From Corallium rubrum (taxonomy: Eukaryota > Cnidaria > Anthozoa > Scleralcyonacea > Coralliidae), in contig OZ036007.1 in NCBI GenBank assembly GCA_964035015.1, positions 13,210,141 to 13,274,140 of the forward strand: a stretch of 64,000 bases of DNA, written 5' to 3'. The notes beneath the pieces were generated by a model that searched no databases, was not told where the DNA came from, and saw only the letters and a program-made list of their open reading frames with translations. The translations under genes and the position numbers were made by a program. Within the stretch, counting starts at the first letter, position 1, and every line of letters starts with the position of its first letter. Shown piece after piece: positions 36,401 through 47,944 of this stretch.

Positions 36401-36619
36401 AACTCATTAATAATTCATGAGGTAATCAGCCAATTACAATAGTCCATTCAATCACCTGATTGACGTTGGATACGCCAGGAAAGCCCAAGATATTATATCT
36501 AATTCTTAAGAGCTTAATTATCTGTGCAAAATAAACAAGTTGCTGTATGAATAAATTTTACACACACTCAAGAATAAAATCTCTTGAGGGTTTATTTTAA
36601 TTGTATTTTGTAATTGAAA

Positions 36620-36790
36620 TCGCTCGATTGAGATGCCATATCAACAACGTACTCGTTTATCGTGTTTCATCAGGGGAATCCAAACACTCGAAAACAATAA
36701 AACCACTCGGCCTTCGGCCTCGTGCTTTCATCATGTTTTCTCGTGTTTGGATCCCCTGATGAAACACTCAAACTCGTTGTTGATATATTA
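36620..36790. repeat. Fold-back element
   Basis: ATATCAACAACG, GTGTTTCATCAGGGG and TCCAAACACTCGA are mirrored on the right around a CGGCCTTCGGCC loop. A TA tract follows. Confidence 0.8.
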
Positions 36791-36804
36791 CATATATATA
36801 TATA

Positions 36805-37142
36805 TATTTAGTAGAAACTTACTAGTATTCTATTGCAAATGCTGCAATCTGATTGGCTACTCTACTCGATATCTATTCGTCGATAGATAGCGAGTAGCAA
36901 ATTGTTACCAGTACTCGCGCGGCCATGCAGTAAAACAACATGGAGGACACGAGGAGTGAAAGATTGTTATGCCTTGGTTTTCACACAGAAACAATGGTTA
37001 TGCTTCGTTTTTGGAAATAATTTGGAAGAACTAAGGTACACAAGTTAGTTTCTACTAAAACAATTAGATTATTCGCTCTCAATTTCTATGAGATGATAGT
37101 TGATTCACTCATAGAAATTTCGAGCTCATAATCTAATTGTTA
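36805..37142. mobile_element. Fold-back MITE, copy 1
   Basis: TAGTAGAAACTTAC and the inverted GTTAGTTTCTACTA enclose an AT-rich segment with GATTGGCTACTCTACTCGAT. A second palindrome (AACAATTAGATTAT and mirror) is attached. TA tracts flank it. The copy at 37.2-37.6 kb is nearly identical. Confidence 0.75.
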
Positions 37143-37147
37143 AATAT

Positions 37148-37207
<60 letters not shown>

Positions 37208-37211
<4 letters not shown>

Positions 37212-37568
37212 AGTAGAAACTTACTAGTATTCTATTGCAAATGCTGCAATCTGATTGGCTACTCTACTCGATATCTATTCGTCAATAGATAGCGAGTAGC
37301 AAATTGAGCACCAGTACTCGCGCGGCCATGCAGTAAAACAACATGGAGGACACGAGGAGTGAAAGATTGTTTTGCCTTGGTTTTCGCACAGAAACGATGG
37401 TCATGCTTCGTTTTTTCAAATAATTTGGAAGAACTAAGGTACACAAGTTAGTTTCTACTAAAACAATTAGATTATTCGCTCTCAATTTCTATGAGATGAT
37501 AGTTGACTCGAGCTCCGCTCTCGTCAACTATTCACTCATAGAAATTTCGAGCTCATAATCTAATTGTT
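37208..37568. mobile_element. Fold-back MITE, copy 2
   Basis: Nearly the same sequence as copy 1, with a longer inner palindrome (TAGTTGACTCGAGC / GTCAACTA). The two copies share even the TA-rich edges, so this may be a local duplication through the TA tract (37143-37207). Confidence 0.75.
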
Positions 37569-37831
37569 AAATATATATATATATACATATATGTAATGTT
37601 TACAACACGAGCGGCCGTGTTGTATCGGATATATATATATATATATATATTTATAAAATAAGGTGTCCTCTACGCACGCTCTGATTGGCTGGGCTCCGTG
37701 CATTTATAAGAGAACAGAGATCATGAATGACGTAAAATGGTGTAGAATGGCGTCAGATGGCCGGAAAAGCCCGCCAAATTCCTAAACTAGCTCACTTTTA
37801 GTTTGATTTTCCCTCTTCTTATTTTATAAAA

Positions 37832-38002
37832 CAAATAAAACATACCGCTCTTATATGTACTCTTATGAAGGTACGTTTGACGTCATTTGAAAACGAAAGA
37901 AGTGTTATCGCCTCGTGCCTCTAATCAACTTCTTTCGTGTTGAAATGACATCAAACGTGCCTTTATAAGAGTACATATGCGCGGAGCTTTATCATTTATT
38001 TG
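37832..38002. repeat. Fold-back element
   Basis: ACAAATAAAACATACCGC and TATGTACTCTTATGAAGG are mirrored after a short loop; GAAAGAAG/CTTCTTTC is near the centre. TA tract follows. The upstream DNA 37660-37830 is non-coding. Confidence 0.75.
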
Positions 38003-38054
<52 letters not shown>

Positions 38055-38058
<4 letters not shown>

Positions 38059-38229
38059 TAAAAAGTTAAAACACAGGTAAGTTAAAATCTTTAATAAAAA
38101 CCAAACGTTTTCGACTATATTACAGTCATCTTCAGGGTTGTTTAACCCTGAAGATGACTGTAATATAGTCGAAAACGTTTGGTTTTTATTAAAGATTTTA
38201 ACTTACCTGTGTTTTAACTTTTTAAACAA
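38055..38229. repeat. 175-bp near-perfect palindrome
   Basis: TTGTTTAAAAAGTTAAAAC at the left is mirrored at 38211-38229. The arms are almost perfect over about 85 bp each, with the centre at GGGTTGTTTAACCC. TA tracts lie on both sides. It carries a hammerhead-like motif (38144-38184). Confidence 0.9.
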
Positions 38230-38254
38230 ATTATATCTAGCGATACATCTATGA

Positions 38255-38299
<45 letters not shown>

Positions 38300-38300
<1 letters not shown>

Positions 38301-38762
38301 CTTTAGCTGAATAATAGCCAAATTAATAATAGTCTTTAGAATAGAATATAGAATAGAATATAAACATGAGTTCACGATGAATGAAATATCTAGCCAAAAA
38401 AGCGATCTTCTCCATGAAATACCAGAAAAATAATAAAATCCAGAAAGTACAGCAATTGTAGAATTTGTGCCATGAAAGTGAAATACTTATTAAAATTTAC
38501 ATTGATAATATTGGTTGGCACTAACATTGATTCATATAGGACCTACATTTTATAATCCAAATAACAAGCTCGAAAAAATGCTTTTTAATTACTACTACAA
38601 GAAATAACTAGAAATTTATTGAAACAATTTAGAAAACAAAGGCAATTCGAGGTTCCTTAGCAACAATAAAGTAAAGATATAATTATTACAAGATTCGAAG
38701 CACGAGCTGACTATATATGCCATTACACTGCTAGTTTTAATCGAAAGTAAACGTTTCAAGAT
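38300..38762. other. AT-rich non-coding DNA
   Basis: No gene or repeat with clear ends is seen; GAATAGAATATA is repeated near 38340-38360. Confidence 0.6.
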
Positions 38763-41428
38763 TATCAAAACTAACATTACAAACTATAGATGGCACTTAA
38801 AGACTACATGAACAAACCGATTTTCGTGCTTGGGGACCTAAATTGCAATATGCTGAAGGATGGTCCTGCTTATAGAGCACTAACAGATATCACGACTGAG
38901 TTAAATCTCACACAAGTGATTAAAACCCCGACAAGAATTACAGACACCTCTCAATCACTTATTGATGTCATCTTAGTCTCATCTACCGCCCTTGTACTTG
39001 AGAGTGGGGTCCTTAATGCCTCAATCAGTGATCACCTTCCAGTATATGTTTCACTCAAATTGAAGACTCCCAAGATGCCACCTTGTTATATTACAACGAG
39101 GAGTCGTAAAAACTATAATCCTTTATTATTTTCCTCCGACCTCGTCACCAAATCGGGCCGCCTTTTATCCATATTCTCTGATGCAGATGTTAACACGAAA
39201 TTAGAATCCTTTAATGATGTTCTTCACTCAACTCTCGACGTACATGCACCCGTGAAAACTTTTAAAATTCGTCGTCGATCATGCCCATATGTCTCGCATG
39301 AAATAAAAGAACTTATGAAGTTTAGAGATCAACTTCACCGTCGGTTTCTTCAGACACATGATAAAAGAGATTGGGAGGTCTACAAGGAATCTCGCAATCG
39401 CATTAAAATCAATCTCAAGAATGCAGCAAAAAACCACATCTTCGATGAAGTAAAGGAACACAAGAACAATTCAGGTTCTCTCTGGAAAATAATCAATAAC
39501 ATTATTCCTTCAAAAGAAAAGGAAACGCAAGTCTATAGTAAAGATCCTAAGTCGATTGCAGAAGATTTTAATCACTTCTTCACTTCTGTGGGAAGGAACG
39601 CTGCCATGACGGCGGCAAGCTCAGCCAAAGACAATGATATCACCTTGTTAAACCCTTTTTCAAATTTAATAACTTATCCACCAGATCAGCAGTTCAATTT
39701 TAGACCTGTTACTTGTACTGAAGTTCAACGTATCATTATGGCAATGCCAAGTAACAAATCACCTGGTCCGGATAAGATAAACATGCGTGTTATCAAAGAC
39801 TGCCTCCCTGTCATTTTAGGTCCTCTTACACATATAATAAACTGCTCTCTTATGACAGGCATGTTCCCTGACTTATGGAAGATTTCTGAAGTAATACCAT
39901 TGCTAAAGGACGGAGACCACGAGGTTGCCTCAAATAATCGACCCCTTTCACTTCTTGTGGTTGTATCAAAGGTGTGTGAAAAAGTTGCTCTACAACAATT
40001 CAGCTCATACCTAACAGAGAACCAGCGTATATCATCACATCAAAGCGGAAACAGAAGATTTCACTCTACAGAAACCCTAAACATCTTCATTAGTGACACC
40101 ATGTTGAATGCCATTGATAAAAAGAAGGTAACAGCACTTATCTTATTGGATTTATCCAAAGCCTTTGACAGTGTCAGCCACTCAATTTTATTGCACAAAC
40201 TGAGCTGTGTCGGCGCCTCGTCCGAAACGGTTAAATGGTTTAAGAGCTATTTGTCAGGTAGATCTCAATACGTACGGATCGGATCATCTGTGTCATCAAC
40301 TCTTCCCATCACCCATGGTGTACCGCAGGGCGCAATATTATCACCGCTTCTATTCTGCATTTATATAAACGATCTACCAGCGGCCACACAATCATGTAAT
40401 CTTGACTCATACGTTGACGATTCAAAACTTTATCAGTCATTCTCTATTAAAGATATGGAACAGACAACAGTCAATCTGGAGGAAGACCTTCACAGAGCCG
40501 CTAGGTGGTGTTTTGAGCACCAATTATTAATCAATCCCGACAAAACCAAATTTCTTCTCATCGGCTCAAGGCCCATGTTACAAAATTTACGCACAGAAAT
40601 GTCTCTGAAATTCTTGAAAAAGACCATCAGTCCGGTGCCAAAGATTTAGGAATCAACTTTGACACATTCTTATCGTTTGACGATCATATCTCTAAACTGG
40701 TTTCGACGTGTATGAGTAAATTGTGTCAGATTAACCGTGTCAAGGATAGTTTGGACAGAGAAACATTACTACTAGTCATCGAAACACTTGTAATTAATAA
40801 GCTCTTGTACTGCTCTACGGTTTGGTCCAACACATCATCTAAGAATATAAAGAAGCTTCAAACAGTACAGAACTTCGCCTGCAGAATCATTACAAAAACC
40901 AGGAAATTCGATCACGTTACACCAGCTCTGCGTGAACTTAATTGGCTTCCTGTTGAACAATTGCTTTTGTACAGAGATACTGTAATGGCCTATAAATGTT
41001 TCAACGATCTTGCACCTAGTTATTTAATAAATAAGTTCACCAAGCGCTCTGAAATATATAATTGCTCGACACGAAATCATCACCTTTTAGACATTCCACT
41101 TTTTAAAACTTCTTCAGGGCAAAGAACATTTTACTATAGAGCAGTAAAAATATGGAATGATTTAGATGACGATCTTAACAGATTACAACGCTTAGTAAAT
41201 TTAAACGAAAACTCAGAGAACAATTATTAAGAAATTTTTATAGCATATCTTAACCATTTAGAGTGCATAACATTTACTTATGTAATTTTTAAATACAACA
41301 TTGTAAATATATTCGATACACATATTAAATAAATAGTTTTTAATATTTAATCATTGTAATTGAGTGTAGAAAAGCCCTTAGGGGAACACACAATAAAGTA
41401 TCTATCTATCTATCTATCTATCTATATA
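38763..41428 (+). mobile_element. LINE 2 (CR1/L2-like group), 5'-truncated
   Basis: It starts inside the endonuclease, runs through RT and C-terminal region, and ends with AATAAAG and a (TATC)n tail at 41399-41424. This tail and the protein are typical of the CR1/L2/jockey-like group. It is distinct from the LINE at the left of the window. Confidence 0.85.
38790..41230 (+). pseudogene. LINE 2 endonuclease C-term, RT and tail, one frameshift
   Basis: 38790-40649 is open for 619 codons. The endonuclease end has FVLGDLNCN and SDHLPVYV. RT blocks are LDLSKAFDSVSH, HGVPQGAILSPLLF and SYVDDSKLYQ (YVDD). A frameshift near 40640 moves the conserved tail (LGINFDTFLSFDDH onward, ending LRELNWLPV, AVKIWNDL) to another frame ending at 41230. 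Only the 5' truncation and this one break are evident, so the copy is rather young. Confidence 0.9.
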
Positions 41429-41835
41429 TATCTACGGGGTTTTATTTATAACATTACCCAGAAAAAATCACGACAAACTTTGCATGTCCCGCTCTATTCT
41501 ATAAATAATGGAACTGCCAAGTCCATTCTTATTTGTTAATTCAGTTAAAGATTGAGTTAATAAAGGTTTGCATAATATAAGGATATTCCGTGCAATCAAG
41601 TATTTTTAAATCAGTTCTTTTACTGAGATGGTTACAGCCATTTTTTTCTAAAATTTCCAGTTCTCAACCAAATTCAACCAAAATTCGATGGGTTGGTGTT
41701 TTGGTCTATGTACAAACCTTCGACAAAGCTACATAAAGAATTGTTCAATATTTTTTGAGATATTCTAGTTATAGCCTAACAGACAAACAGGCGTAAACAC
41801 ATAACAGGCTACTGATAATTACCAAACTCAAAATG
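41429..41835. other. Non-coding DNA downstream of the host gene
   Basis: AT-rich, no gene or repeat recognised; it lies beyond the probable poly(A) site of the minus-strand PAN-EGF gene. Confidence 0.5.
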
Positions 41836-41841
41836 TTTATT
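41836..41841 (-). promoter_or_regulatory. Probable poly(A) signal of the PAN-EGF gene
   Basis: AATAAA on the minus strand, about 175 bases after the stop codon at 42014. Confidence 0.6.
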
Positions 41842-42013
41842 AAAGCAAGAATAGACTTGGGTTTAGTAGCCTCCAAACCATGTCTGAGTTGTTGATGTTG
41901 AAGTGGATGAGCAGCGGTGTGCTGTGTTTTGGCATGAATAGCGGCCAAAATTATCTTCGCCACCACCCGTATTTGAGTCGCAATACAGGCCACCACTTGG
42001 TTGAAATATACAG

Positions 42014-42694
42014 TCATTTCTTCACAACAGTGAAATAAGAGTCAATGTGTAGTGGATAACGGGATGCCTTTTGCCGCACCGTGGTCGTGCAGTTTGCACA
42101 GTTCTGTCCACGAACGTCAACATATTCAACTTCTTTGCATGCGCCACCCTCATATTTCAAGATATTAATTTTATCGTTGGCAGCCTGAACGTAATCTGTG
42201 TACACCACACCATCACTATCATACTGACATGTCATGCGCCATTTACTAGAATCTTGTTGAATGGATTTCATTCTGGATTTTGAAAGGCGGTAGGAGTCCC
42301 AGACAGGACTGTCTTGGTTTACTGGATCATCCACACGGAAAGATTTTTGGAATTGATCTTTATTTTGAAGTTGGTATGATTGAACAAGTGTCCAAGCCAT
42401 GGTTGAATGTAAGTCGAAATCACAAAAAACTTCAAAAGGTTTCATGTTATCATCGAACACCATGAACTTTCCGGGAACCCGACTGCCATTATTGATAAAA
42501 CTTCGACATGACTTTGGTGTATAATGTTGGCAACGTTTTCCTGTATAACCATCAAGACACTTGCATCTGAAGCGGTGTGTTGTGTAGTTTGTTGGACTGA
42601 AGGCAGATTCACACGTTCCACCGTTGAGACAAGGGTAAGAATCCTTGCAACAATCCCATCCAGGTCCACAGTTAGGGAATTTTATTGAATTGTC
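42014..42694 (-). CDS. Terminal exon: EGF plus fibrinogen-like C-terminal region
   Basis: The acceptor tttcag precedes 42694 and the frame is open for 226 codons to the stop at 42014. The exon begins in phase 0. An EGF-like domain comes first (PCLNGGTC, then FRCKCLDGYTGKRC). Next is CRSFINNGSRVPG with VFCDFD, which recalls the start of a fibrinogen-related domain. A longer region contains WTLVQSYQL, SRMKSIQQDSSKWRMTCQY and GVVYTDYVQ. Extracellular disulphide-rich proteins of this kind are abundant in cnidarians. It should be secreted; ligand unknown. The PAN exon at 58264 has a matching phase-0 donor, so it is the likely preceding exon. Confidence 0.85.
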   Translation of the reverse strand, partial: DNSIKFPNCGPGWDCCKDSYPCLNGGTCESAFSPTNYTTHRFRCKCLDGYTGKRCQHYTPKSCRSFINNGSRVPGKFMVFDDNMKPFEVFCDFDLHSTMAWTLVQSYQLQNKDQFQKSFRVDDPVNQDSPVWDSYRLSKSRMKSIQQDSSKWRMTCQYDSDGVVYTDYVQAANDKINILKYEGGACKEVEYVDVRGQNCANCTTTVRQKASRYPLHIDSYFTVVKK

Positions 42695-42904
42695 CTGAAA
42701 ATGAAATATTAGGAGGTATCAATTAACACATTTTTGTAAACCTTTGTTCACAAGTGGATAACCCCCCCCCCCCCCTCTCTCTCTCTCCCCATGCATATAG
42801 GGACCAAAGGGATGCTGCCTCTTATTCGCGCTTATCTCCTATCGACCTATGTATAACACCAGAAACCCCATTTTAATCTTAGGCAAATTATTGTACTACA
42901 TTTG

Positions 42905-43113
42905 AACAGTCCAAATGGATTCTTCTTCTTATATATATAAGCTCGTTATATCTAGCCTAACCACAGGGAGCAGAGAAGTCAGGTATGAGTATTATGTGGG
43001 TAAACAGACTATATGAGGGACTGGGGAGAGTAGAAGGGAGTTCGAAGGAGAAAGCGAACACGTTTGTGATTAGGCTTACTGGTGATACAAAATAGAAAGG
43101 AAAATACATAAAA
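42905..43113 (+). repeat. Probable 5' LTR end of Gypsy 2
   Basis: The DNA just before the TTGGCGACGAGGAT site (43114-43127) should be the LTR, by analogy with Gypsy 1. Its left end cannot be set because the 3' LTR is missing. A C/TCTC-rich patch at about 42762-42789 lies upstream. Confidence 0.4.
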
Positions 43114-43127
43114 TTGGCGACGAGGAT

Positions 43128-43329
43128 TAATTGAGGATTTTGCAAGGGCGCGAAGCGCCTGAAGTAAAGTCGAGATTATATGAGAACACAGAAGTGAGAT
43201 ATAACAATGCTTTATTCCACATCAAAACGCTATACACAGCTGATGGAGGACTAGGTCCTACTTACAGAAAAATACGTCATAGCTACAGCCTCGTTATCGT
43301 ACCAAGACAGTTCAAAATCAGCGAGCGAA
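43128..43329. repeat. DIRS left inverted terminal repeat
   Basis: Mirrors 47771-47926 (TAGGTCCTACTTACAGAAAA and so on). It extends about 45 bases further outward than the right repeat (AATTGAGGATTTTGC onward), the asymmetry typical for DIRS. Confidence 0.9.
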
Positions 43330-43503
43330 GCTAACATAATGTTCCTAATTTATAACCACGTAAAAATACGTTAATTTTTACAAAAGTCAAAGACTAAACA
43401 AACTTCGGTTCGAGGATGAAAACCAACGCAACCCATCCCAAACCATGTTCAAGAGCAATCTAAACGGCAAAAAACACCATACATCACGGGAAGGGAGGGT
43501 GGG

Positions 43504-43619
43504 ATTGTTATATCTCACTTCTGTGTTCTCATATAATCTCGACTTTACTTCAGGCGCTTCGCGCCCTTGCAAAATCCTCAATTATATTTCGAACACAGAA
43601 GTTCGATATAACAATGCTT
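43504..43619. repeat. DIRS internal complementary region
   Basis: The first part is the complement of the outer left end (to CCTCAATTA). The second part (ATTATATTTCGAACACAG onward) is the complement of the outer right end. They overlap by ATT, the expected circle-junction trinucleotide. Confidence 0.9.
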
Positions 43620-43658
43620 GTTTAAAGCTAAAAGATAACCAACCAGGACCGAAAACAG

Positions 43659-44670
43659 TTAAGAGGGATCAGTTAGAACTGCCCTCGCATACAAATCGCT
43701 AAAACGTGGACGGTAATAAAAACGAATGAAAGTAGAGGGGCCAGACCAGTCGGCCATTTTAACAACTTCCTCCAAGGACACCCCACTTTCTCGAGCTTTC
43801 GAGGTTGATGCAGACCGCGTAGAATGTCCTTTGAAAATAGTAGTGTTAATTCCTGCATTACCCATGACGGATTTAATCCAGCGAGCAATAGAGCACGCTT
43901 TAACCGGTCTGTGGGGTCTATGATAACTGATGAGAAGTTGATTTGGAGTTGTAAGACTATTAATAGCAGGACGAAATGAATTTGTTTGCTTAAGATAAGC
44001 TTGCAAACAGCGAAGAACGCATAGATTCTCGTCATCATCAAATTTTGCAAAGAAGACGGACGATAGCTCAGAAGAGGTCTTTGTCAGACCCGGTAATGTA
44101 AATTCGATTCCCTCAGGAAGGAGGCGCATAAAACGAATATCCAACATTTTAAGTTCAGAAGTGCGTTTCGGCGCTGTTAAGGCAAGCACCATCGCTAACT
44201 TGTGTGTCAGCAGTTTGAGGGATATGGCCTCATTATTGGGTAACGAACGCAAGTAATTTAGCACCAAATTGACATCCCAGGAGTGTTGGTAGCGGGGCAT
44301 AGCAGGACGTAAATTCAAGATTCCCTTTAACAAACGCACAACCAGCGGGTGTTGCCCAACTGCAAAACCCTCAATGGGAGCAAGAACCCCGGACAGAGCC
44401 GAACGATAAGTATTTATCGTTCTGTATTCTAAACCTTGGTTATAAGACCAAGCCAGAAAACTGGTTATATTTGCCAAAGAGGGACAAAGTGGATCAATTT
44501 CCCGTCCGACGCACCAGCTATGCCATTTCTTCCAGGCGGAGTTATAAACTGCGTTTGTACCTGGCCGCCAAGCTGCCAAGATGAGCTGGGAAGCGTCTTC
44601 ACAAATACCTTTCGATTGCAAGGATTGTTGGATACGTGCCACGCGGCCAACATCGAGGTTTCGTTCTGGA
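43659..44670 (-). CDS. DIRS tyrosine recombinase
   Basis: In the frame that ends at 43659 an N-terminal core-binding part (WRPGTNAVYNSAWKKWH, then TINTYRSALSG) is followed by the catalytic domain. The tetrad is visible as R in APKRTSEL, H and R in GHSTRSAS, and Y in FIRFYYRPRF. It joins circular cDNA to target DNA. The same frame reads back into RT, but the two should be separate products (see the RT-RNase H entry). It looks intact. Confidence 0.9.
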
Positions 44671-46739
44671 TTAAGGGGTGTATCTCCCCGCATGGACCAA
44701 GAAGCAAGTTCGGGCACGATGGAAGGAGTATTGGGGACGAAACGGACATGTCTAAAAGGCTGGGATACCAAGCCTGTGTTGGCCAAATTGGGGTAACTAT
44801 TATTAACTCTCCTCCCTTCTCCCACAACTTGGCCAGCGAACGCATAATGAGGCAAAATGGAGGGAATGCGTAATTCCTCTCGTGAGACCAATCCTGCTGC
44901 AGTGCGTCCGAGGCTAGCGCCATTGGATCTGGTCTCCAGCTGAAAAACTGGGGAAGTTGACTGTTCAGTCTGTCTGCAAAAAGGTCCTGCGCAAGGTCCC
45001 CGAATTTTCATGACAGAGCGAAAAACCGCTGGGTCTAAGTGCCAATTGCTGGTGTCTTTGAAGTGGCGAGACTCCCAGTCCGCTATGGTGTTGAGGTGGC
45101 CCGCATAGTGTTCCGCACTGAGAATGACTTTGCGCTGCAAAGCCCATTCCCAAAGTGCTAAAGCTAGATTGGAAAGGACCAGAGAGTGGGTCCCTCCCAA
45201 CCGATTCACATACGCCACCGCCGAAGTGTTGTCCATTCGAAGTCTCACGTGGACACACAATCGGTCCTTTGTGAAACTCTTGACAGCAAAGGAACCGGCT
45301 AGGAGCTCCAGACAGTTGATATGCATCTTGCTCTCCATTTGGGACCATAACCCCCCGGTTCTCACACCCTGACAAACCGCCCCCCAACCTGACTTCGAGG
45401 CATCCGTCTCGATCACCAGATCGGGAGAAGGGGGTAAAATTGCACGGCCGTTCCATGCTTCGAGATGGACTAACCACCACTGAATCTCCTCCCTGGCCTC
45501 CCTGGAGAGGGCCGTGCGGGAGTCGTAGCCCTTCCTCTGCGAAAGTGCTTGATGTTTTAGGTTCTGAAGATGGCGGTAATGCAATGGAGCGGGAAATATT
45601 GCCTGAATCGACGCTGTTAACGTTCCTATCAATTGGGATAAATCCCTGACTGAAAGCTCTCGTTGTCTTAGGAACGTTGAGCAAAGAGCTTTTATCGACT
45701 CCACCTTGTAACCCGGAAGATGCAGAGTCATCTCTGGGGTGTTGACCACAAAGCCCAGGTATTCCAGATTTTGAGAAGGTGTGAAGTGTGACTTCTCGAA
45801 ATTTATTACGAACCCTAAGTTCTCTAGCAAATATTGGGCTGTGGCCATGTCCTGTCTGAGACCCTCTTCCTGCGAATTCATGAACAAGAGGTCGTCTAAA
45901 TAAATTATCAAGCGAATGCCTGACCTGCGTAAGAGTGCCACCACCGGTTTCATGATTTTGGTGAACAACCGTGGGGCCAGAGCCAGCCCGAAGGGGAGGC
46001 AAGCAAATTCCATCAGAGTGTCTCTCCATACAAATCGGAGGTATTTTCTGTGGTTCTTCCAAATTGGAATCACAAAATACGCGTCCTTTAGATCGATTTT
46101 CCCGAGCCAGTCCCCTGGGCGAAGCAAGTCCCGCAGAAGATGAATACCCTCCATCTTGAAGTGATTGTACGGGAGAAACGCGTTTAAGCCCTTGAGGTTG
46201 ATCACTGGTCGGGATGTTCCGTCGCGTTTCGGAACTAGAAACAAGTTGCTTATAAAATGGCCTGAAGCCGGCGTTACAGTGCTCAATGCCCCCTTTTGGT
46301 GTAAATTTAAAATCTCGGTGTCGATTTTGATTGAGTCTGTGTGTGAAAAACGTAAAGTTTGAGGTGTGTTGTTTTGCGTCGGAGTGGCTATGAACTCGAG
46401 TTTGTAACCCCCGACGGCCGATAACACTTCCGGATCGTGTGTGATTAAACGCCAGTTTGGCAGGAAATGAGCCAAACGACCGGCTAGAGCGACTGTTTTG
46501 TCGATTGTTTGAAAATCTATTTTTAAACGACTCGAAACTGGCAGATGAGCAGTTGTCGAAGGTTCCAGACCATTTACTGCGATTGGTCTGAGAGTTTTTT
46601 GTAATAAATCTGTTACAATACCTTTGTTTAACTTCGGTTCGATTGGTTGTAATGTGAACCTGTTTTTCCCCCGCGATGGGAGAATCCTCCTCGAAACGGC
46701 TGCTTTGTCTGGCCGTTCCAGTTTCGCTTGTCGCTCCAC
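44465..46739 (-). CDS. DIRS reverse transcriptase-RNase H, with a frame change
   Basis: From 46739 the frame encodes RT (LVPKRDGTSRPVINLKGL, KIDLKDAYFVIPI, LPFGLALAPRLFTK, YLDDLLF at residues 280-286) and RNase H (ETDASKSGWGAV with D446, E478 in INCLELL, D503 in RMDNTSAV). At about 45000 conserved reading moves to another frame (DLFADRLNSQLPQFFSWRPD, then YAFPPFCLI, ILLPSCPNLLL, SMLAAWHVS), which ends at 44465 and overlaps the recombinase. A one-base insertion near 44996 explains this best. I see no methyltransferase domain. Confidence 0.85.
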
Positions 46740-47694
46740 GAGCGGAACCCCGACCGGGGATTGTAGCCCGGGCCTTTCCCGGGCTGTGAACGAAAAGGCT
46801 TAAAGCGGTTGTTATGGTTACCGCGGCTCACGAGACTATCCATTTCTTTGGATAGCTTTAGATCCTTGAGCAACGCCTTTTTAAACTTTCTCCCAAAAAG
46901 ATCTGAACTTCCACTGGTGAACAACTCTGGATCGTCCAGAAGATCCATGCACTCTGGTGAAACCTTAACCAGAAGGCCTTTTCGACGGTCAATAAGGCCA
47001 CAAAAAGACGCGTTGCCAACGAGCGAGATCGCCTGGCGAAGAAACTCGACAACCAGGGTTGGATCTAAACCAGTACCCTGTTTTTCGGCTGAAATAGCTG
47101 TCTCCCACAACTGAATTAGTGGACCGAGAGGATCTAAGACCGGGCAGCAAGATTTAGTTGTCGGCGGTCCATGACCGGATTAAAATTGATGCCCTTTCGT
47201 TTTAAATATTTCTTGACAAACGAGTCAACTTTTTTGGGCCGTAAATCGGCGTGAAAAGGGACAGGCGACTCCTTTAAAACATTCTTTCGCTCAGACTTAG
47301 ACAGTCCTTTGAAGGCTGCCATAGCAGCGAACTCGAGAACCGCTTCCGAAACTGAATTTTCTTGTTCACTGGCGATGCCATGTTTTCCAGCAACTTCGTT
47401 AGCGGCTGAGCTTTTCGAACATTCGGAATCCTCCGAAGAGCCACTGGTACTACTAGAACTCTCCGAAGTGGAAGAATAGGTACGTGAAAACTTAGATCTT
47501 TTTGATCTTTTTGAGCTGGATTTAGGTCGCTTCACCTTGTGAGCTCGTTTTTTCCCCCCGACCGCCGAGCGGTTTTCGGGGATAGTTTTACTCGGTGACT
47601 TCGACACCGGTTGTTTTTCTCGCGAACGAACTCGCGGCGTTTCAGAAGGCTGGCCATCTGTAACCTGGAGCACATTTTCCTCCGTGGATGCCAT
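46628..47694 (-). pseudogene. DIRS ORF1 (gag-like), one frameshift
   Basis: From MASTEENVLQ at 47694 the N-terminal part is Lys/Ser-rich (a run of serines and acidic residues), followed by VLEFAAMAAFKGLSKSERK and SFVKKYLKRKG. The frame stops at 47134. Conserved reading continues in another frame to 46628 (WETAISAEKQG, EFLRQAISLVGNASF, then a Gly/Arg/Asn-rich tail). A single indel near 47130 breaks an otherwise full ORF1 of about 345 residues. Confidence 0.8.
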
Positions 47695-47770
47695 GAAATA
47701 CCTCCTGAATTGGTCGGATTGAAAACCCTTAATTTAGTTTTCGAGAAACAAAAAACCACGTCTGCTGTGA

Positions 47771-47926
47771 ACAGCGAGCTGATGAAGAACTGTCTTGGTA
47801 CGATAACGAGGCTGTAGCTATGACGTATTTTTCTGTAAGTAGGACCTAGTCCTCCATCAGCTGTGTATAGCGTTTTGATGTGGAATAAAGCATTGTTATA
47901 TCGAACTTCTGTGTTCGAAATATAAT
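47771..47926. repeat. DIRS right inverted terminal repeat
   Basis: Mirrors the left repeat from GTACCAAGACAGTTC outward and ends TATAAT at 47926, after which the Gypsy 2 leader resumes. Confidence 0.9.
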
Positions 47927-47944
47927 CAAATTACAGTCTTACCA

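Larger units (their letters stand above)
43128..47926 (-). mobile_element. DIRS-type tyrosine-recombinase retrotransposon, 4.8 kb
   Basis: It has inverted terminal repeats, an internal complementary region (43504-43619) that joins the complements of both outer ends, and RT, RNase H and tyrosine recombinase instead of a DDE integrase. No target duplication is seen, as expected for recombinase-mediated insertion of a circle. Order on the minus strand: gag-like ORF1, RT-RNase H, recombinase, ICR. All structural parts are present, with two apparent single-base breaks in coding frames. Confidence 0.95.

Noticed and set aside
36655..36770. CTGATGA in the fold-back at 36.7 kb as a further hammerhead
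   Set aside because: No GAAA partner after a plausible stem II; the word is only part of the palindrome arm.
44965..46062. 365-codon minus-strand frame
   Set aside because: It is a shadow of the DIRS RT-RNase H frame; it has no conserved motifs.
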